From: Bacteroidota bacterium
GTDB lineage: Bacteria; Bacteroidota; Bacteroidia; AKYH767-A; OLB10
DNA length: 58,083 bases
Assembly (NCBI GenBank): GCA_019136655.1
Contig: JAGVTU010000019.1
Location: 1-58,083, forward strand
Direction: 5' to 3'
In this document: one piece after another, positions 57,001 through 58,083 of the stretch
Numbering within the stretch: the stretch's first letter is position 1
Layout: each line of letters starts with the position of its first letter
Made by a program: the position numbers and the translations under genes
The notes under the pieces: model-generated
The model's database searches: none
Told to the model about the DNA's origin: nothing
Seen by the model: the letters and a program-made list of their open reading frames with translations, nothing else

Positions 57001-58083
57001 GATTTTGTGAATTATTACCAAGGAACAGCACAGGCAACAGTACCTGATTTATCAGAAGGAACCACTACAATTTATGTGAGTGATGTGAATGGATGTAGTT
57101 CAACTATTGACGTTACTCTTACTTATGATTATGCTGCACCGCCTTCACAACCTGATCCAATTACCGGTGCACCAATAAGTGTGTGTCCTAACCCAACAGA
57201 CGGGCCATATACATTGAGTACGAGTGCAACTGATGCTGCCAGTTATCACTGGTATCCGGGAATAAATATTACAGGGGTAAACTTTTTAACTGCTGATGGC
57301 AACAGCAGCATAGACGTAGAATTCGGAACAACCGTAAATTCAACCTATGTTATTCGTGTAGAAGCCACCAATGCTTGTGGTACCAGTCCTTACAGGGCAG
57401 TTATGATTCGCAGAACAGTTTCAACACCTGCAAGTATTACCGGTAATACTATAGCCTGCGCCAACACAAATAATGTGGCATACAGTTGTACACCTGTAAC
57501 AGGTGCTGATTCTTATGAGTGGACTATCACCGGAGACGCTACTGTAACAGGAACAACTGAAAATGCAACTGTAAACTTTGGACCTGCATGGACAGGAGGA
57601 ACGCTGTGTGTAGCAGCCAAGGTAGGTTGCTTTACCAGCCCGACAAAATGTATGACTATATCTTCATCTGTATCGGCAGCAGTCATTGGTCCTATCACCG
57701 GAACCTTTACAGCCTGCCCCAATGCAGTGCAGACCTACAGCGTAGCCAATATTTCAGGAGCTACCTACAACTGGACAACACCTTCCAACTCAGGTGTAAC
57801 ACAGGGAGCAGGTACCAACAGTGTAGAGGTAACCTTCCAGAATAACTACAATAACATTGGAAATATATGTGTAACGGTAGTCAGCTCATGCGGAGTATCA
57901 ACAGGACCAAAATGTAAAACCATTAACCCAACAGTCCCCAAGCGTCCTGTAAGCATTACCGGACCATCAAGCGGATTGTGTAACGGCAATGTGAACTACA
58001 GCGTACCTCCACAGGCAGGTATGAACTTCAATTGGACTACACCGGGAACCATCATCGGACCGAACAACACAGAAACAATTAAT
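54085..58083 (+). CDS. Giant secreted adhesin-like protein with duplicated FN3/jelly-roll modules, 3' end outside window
   Basis: The frame from the ATG at 54085 runs 1,333 codons to the window edge with no stop, so it is a real, truncated gene. A long signal peptide has a charged n-region and is cleaved after about Ala40 (NKSMA). Next comes a beta domain of about 190 residues, then two near-identical blocks of 266 residues, each an FN3 domain (NISWTAPG...NTTYYLHVRS) followed by a MAM-like jelly-roll (LQDFNGVTFAPSCWQNN to NNIFLDEVYIEA). A further FN3-like segment and several PKD/Ig-like modules follow (from about 850), homologous to those of the divergent neighbour. A T9SS type A domain is predicted beyond the edge. 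Probable surface or extracellular adhesin. Confidence 0.93.
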   Translation, partial: MIHYKNQTRPLRWARTLRRLHSLWFCLLAVMLLVTNKSMAVIYQVGTGTASITTSGITPYTTYWHDNRIQYLYLASELTGLGASTGNITSVAFNFTSLGSPSPANVNIKMTLIPAGTTNINSLTLSGLTTVYSAATVTPTTGWNTYTLSTPYLWDGTSNILVEVCRDNSSYSSNYGVQCTNLGSGVSRTFGYYADYVAGCSMTSGTSASATDRQNRPNMRFDISPPPSCPAPTAPTGSATSATTANISWTAPGSPPSNGYQYAVTTSATPPGSGTPFAGTSTSVSGLTANTTYYLHVRSNCGGSGYSTWATSASFKTPCTDNSTFPYLQDFNGVTFAPSCWQNNQVSGTGLWQRSTSGSSPTVSPIGAAMAYFNSYSYSSGTQANLVSAPMSFPTDLYQVRFKMYRDNGFTSTADRVLVYYNTAPNLSGATLLGTINRSFSLSPVEAVANQWYEYTFNMPSGSAGSGRYVIFSAISAFGNNIFLDEVYIEAQPACLSPTAPTGSATSATTANISWTAPGIPPSNGYQYAVTTSATPPGSGTPFAGTSTSVSGLSGNTTYYLHVRSDCGGSGYSTWATSAAFTTPCADNSTFPYLQDFNGVTFAPSCWQNNQVSGTGLWQRSTSGINPSVTPIGAGMAYFNSYNYSSGTQANLVSAPMNFPNNNYQVRFKMYRDNGYTSNADRVLVYYNTAPNLSGATLLGTINRSYSLSPVEAVANQWYEYTFNMPSGSAGSGRYVIFSAISAFGNNIFLDEVYIEAPQACLLNPIAPSNGGSGCPSNGTVNLVWNTFAGATGYDVYFDGNNPPTTLVSANQSDTTYAATVASGVYYWMVVPQVPGGGSSCSVWSFSVSPAPTAVASSGGDVCDGFDISLYGDNTAPGQGSGNSYSWSGPNGFNSTIQNPTITGPNSSYTGYYTVVVTNQYGCTDVDSVQVTVNPNPTLNIISTQNVGCMGGSDGTATIGATGGTPDYDFTADFVNYYQGTAQATVPDLSEGTTTIYVSDVNGCSSTIDVTLTYDYAAPPSQPDPITGAPISVCPNPTDGPYTLSTSATDAASYHWYPGINITGVNFLTADGNSSIDVEFGTTVNSTYVIRVEATNACGTSPYRAVMIRRTVSTPASITGNTIACANTNNVAYSCTPVTGADSYEWTITGDATVTGTTENATVNFGPAWTGGTLCVAAKVGCFTSPTKCMTISSSVSAAVIGPITGTFTACPNAVQTYSVANISGATYNWTTPSNSGVTQGAGTNSVEVTFQNNYNNIGNICVTVVSSCGVSTGPKCKTINPTVPKRPVSITGPSSGLCNGNVNYSVPPQAGMNFNWTTPGTIIGPNNTETIN
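54776..56371 (+). repeat. 798-bp in-frame tandem duplication (two copies)
   Basis: Copy 1 at about 54776-55573 and copy 2 at about 55574-56371, exactly 798 nt (266 codons) apart, checked at four anchor words: near 54793/55591, 55101/55899, 55511/56309 and the start at 54776/55574. Long blocks are identical and differences are scattered, mostly silent or conservative, so the duplication is recent but not perfect. Copy boundaries are uncertain by a few bases. Confidence 0.93.

Overview
The window is a chromosomal segment of an AT-rich, free-living member of the Bacteroidota. Evidence: type IX secretion (T9SS) sorting domains of both classes (gliding-motility/CHU_C-like type B near 4.55-4.8 kb, type A at 49.5 kb), a PorP/SprF protein, a PorE-like lipoprotein, a MurF-alanine racemase fusion, a Y_Y_Y/two-component-propeller kinase, and promoters of the TAnnTTTG type in front of several genes and RNAs. 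I cannot place it below phylum or class. No mobile element, CRISPR array, integrase or phage gene was seen.

Layout. 1-7.6 kb (+): a truncated giant SprB-repeat surface protein with its PorP/SprF partner and a TPR-PD40-CRD-OmpA lipoprotein, spaced by 4 nt each. 7.7-19.9 kb (-): seven tightly packed genes read as one unit: family 2 glycosyltransferase, DUF5686 outer-membrane-type protein, TPR sensor kinase, secreted MORN-repeat protein with DnaJ-like cysteine motifs, double-propeller sensor kinase, lone receiver, and receiver-kinase-receiver hybrid. None has a recognisable DNA-binding domain. 19.9-29.3 kb: thymidine kinase, MurF-Alr, membrane metallophosphoesterase, YyaL/DUF255 protein, small lipoprotein, GNAT acetyltransferase, then thioredoxin and a DUF58 protein. 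29.4-34.2 kb (-): DNA polymerase III alpha and a cyanophycinase. 34.6-38.1 kb (+): tRNA-Leu, tig, clpP, clpX.

38.2-41.4 kb (-): tRNA-Arg(ACG), FloA, NfeD, a TonB-like protein, then tRNA-Arg(TCT), tRNA-Pro and tRNA-Ser with hairpin terminators. 41.4-45.9 kb (+): an oligopeptide-type ABC importer (binding lipoprotein and two permeases, no ATPase in the window). 45.9-49.3 kb (-): a 7TM-HD phosphohydrolase, RNase P RNA, and a PLP-dependent ACC-deaminase/D-cysteine-desulfhydrase-like enzyme. 49.5-58.1 kb: two divergent giant secreted proteins whose distal halves are homologous. The right-hand one holds a 798-bp in-frame tandem duplication and runs off the window without a stop.

Taken together this is core housekeeping (replication, proteolysis, cell wall, RNase P, tRNAs) interleaved with envelope and surface functions. 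The least explained part is the seven-gene signalling block; the clearest recent sequence change is the tandem duplication in the right-edge adhesin-like gene.
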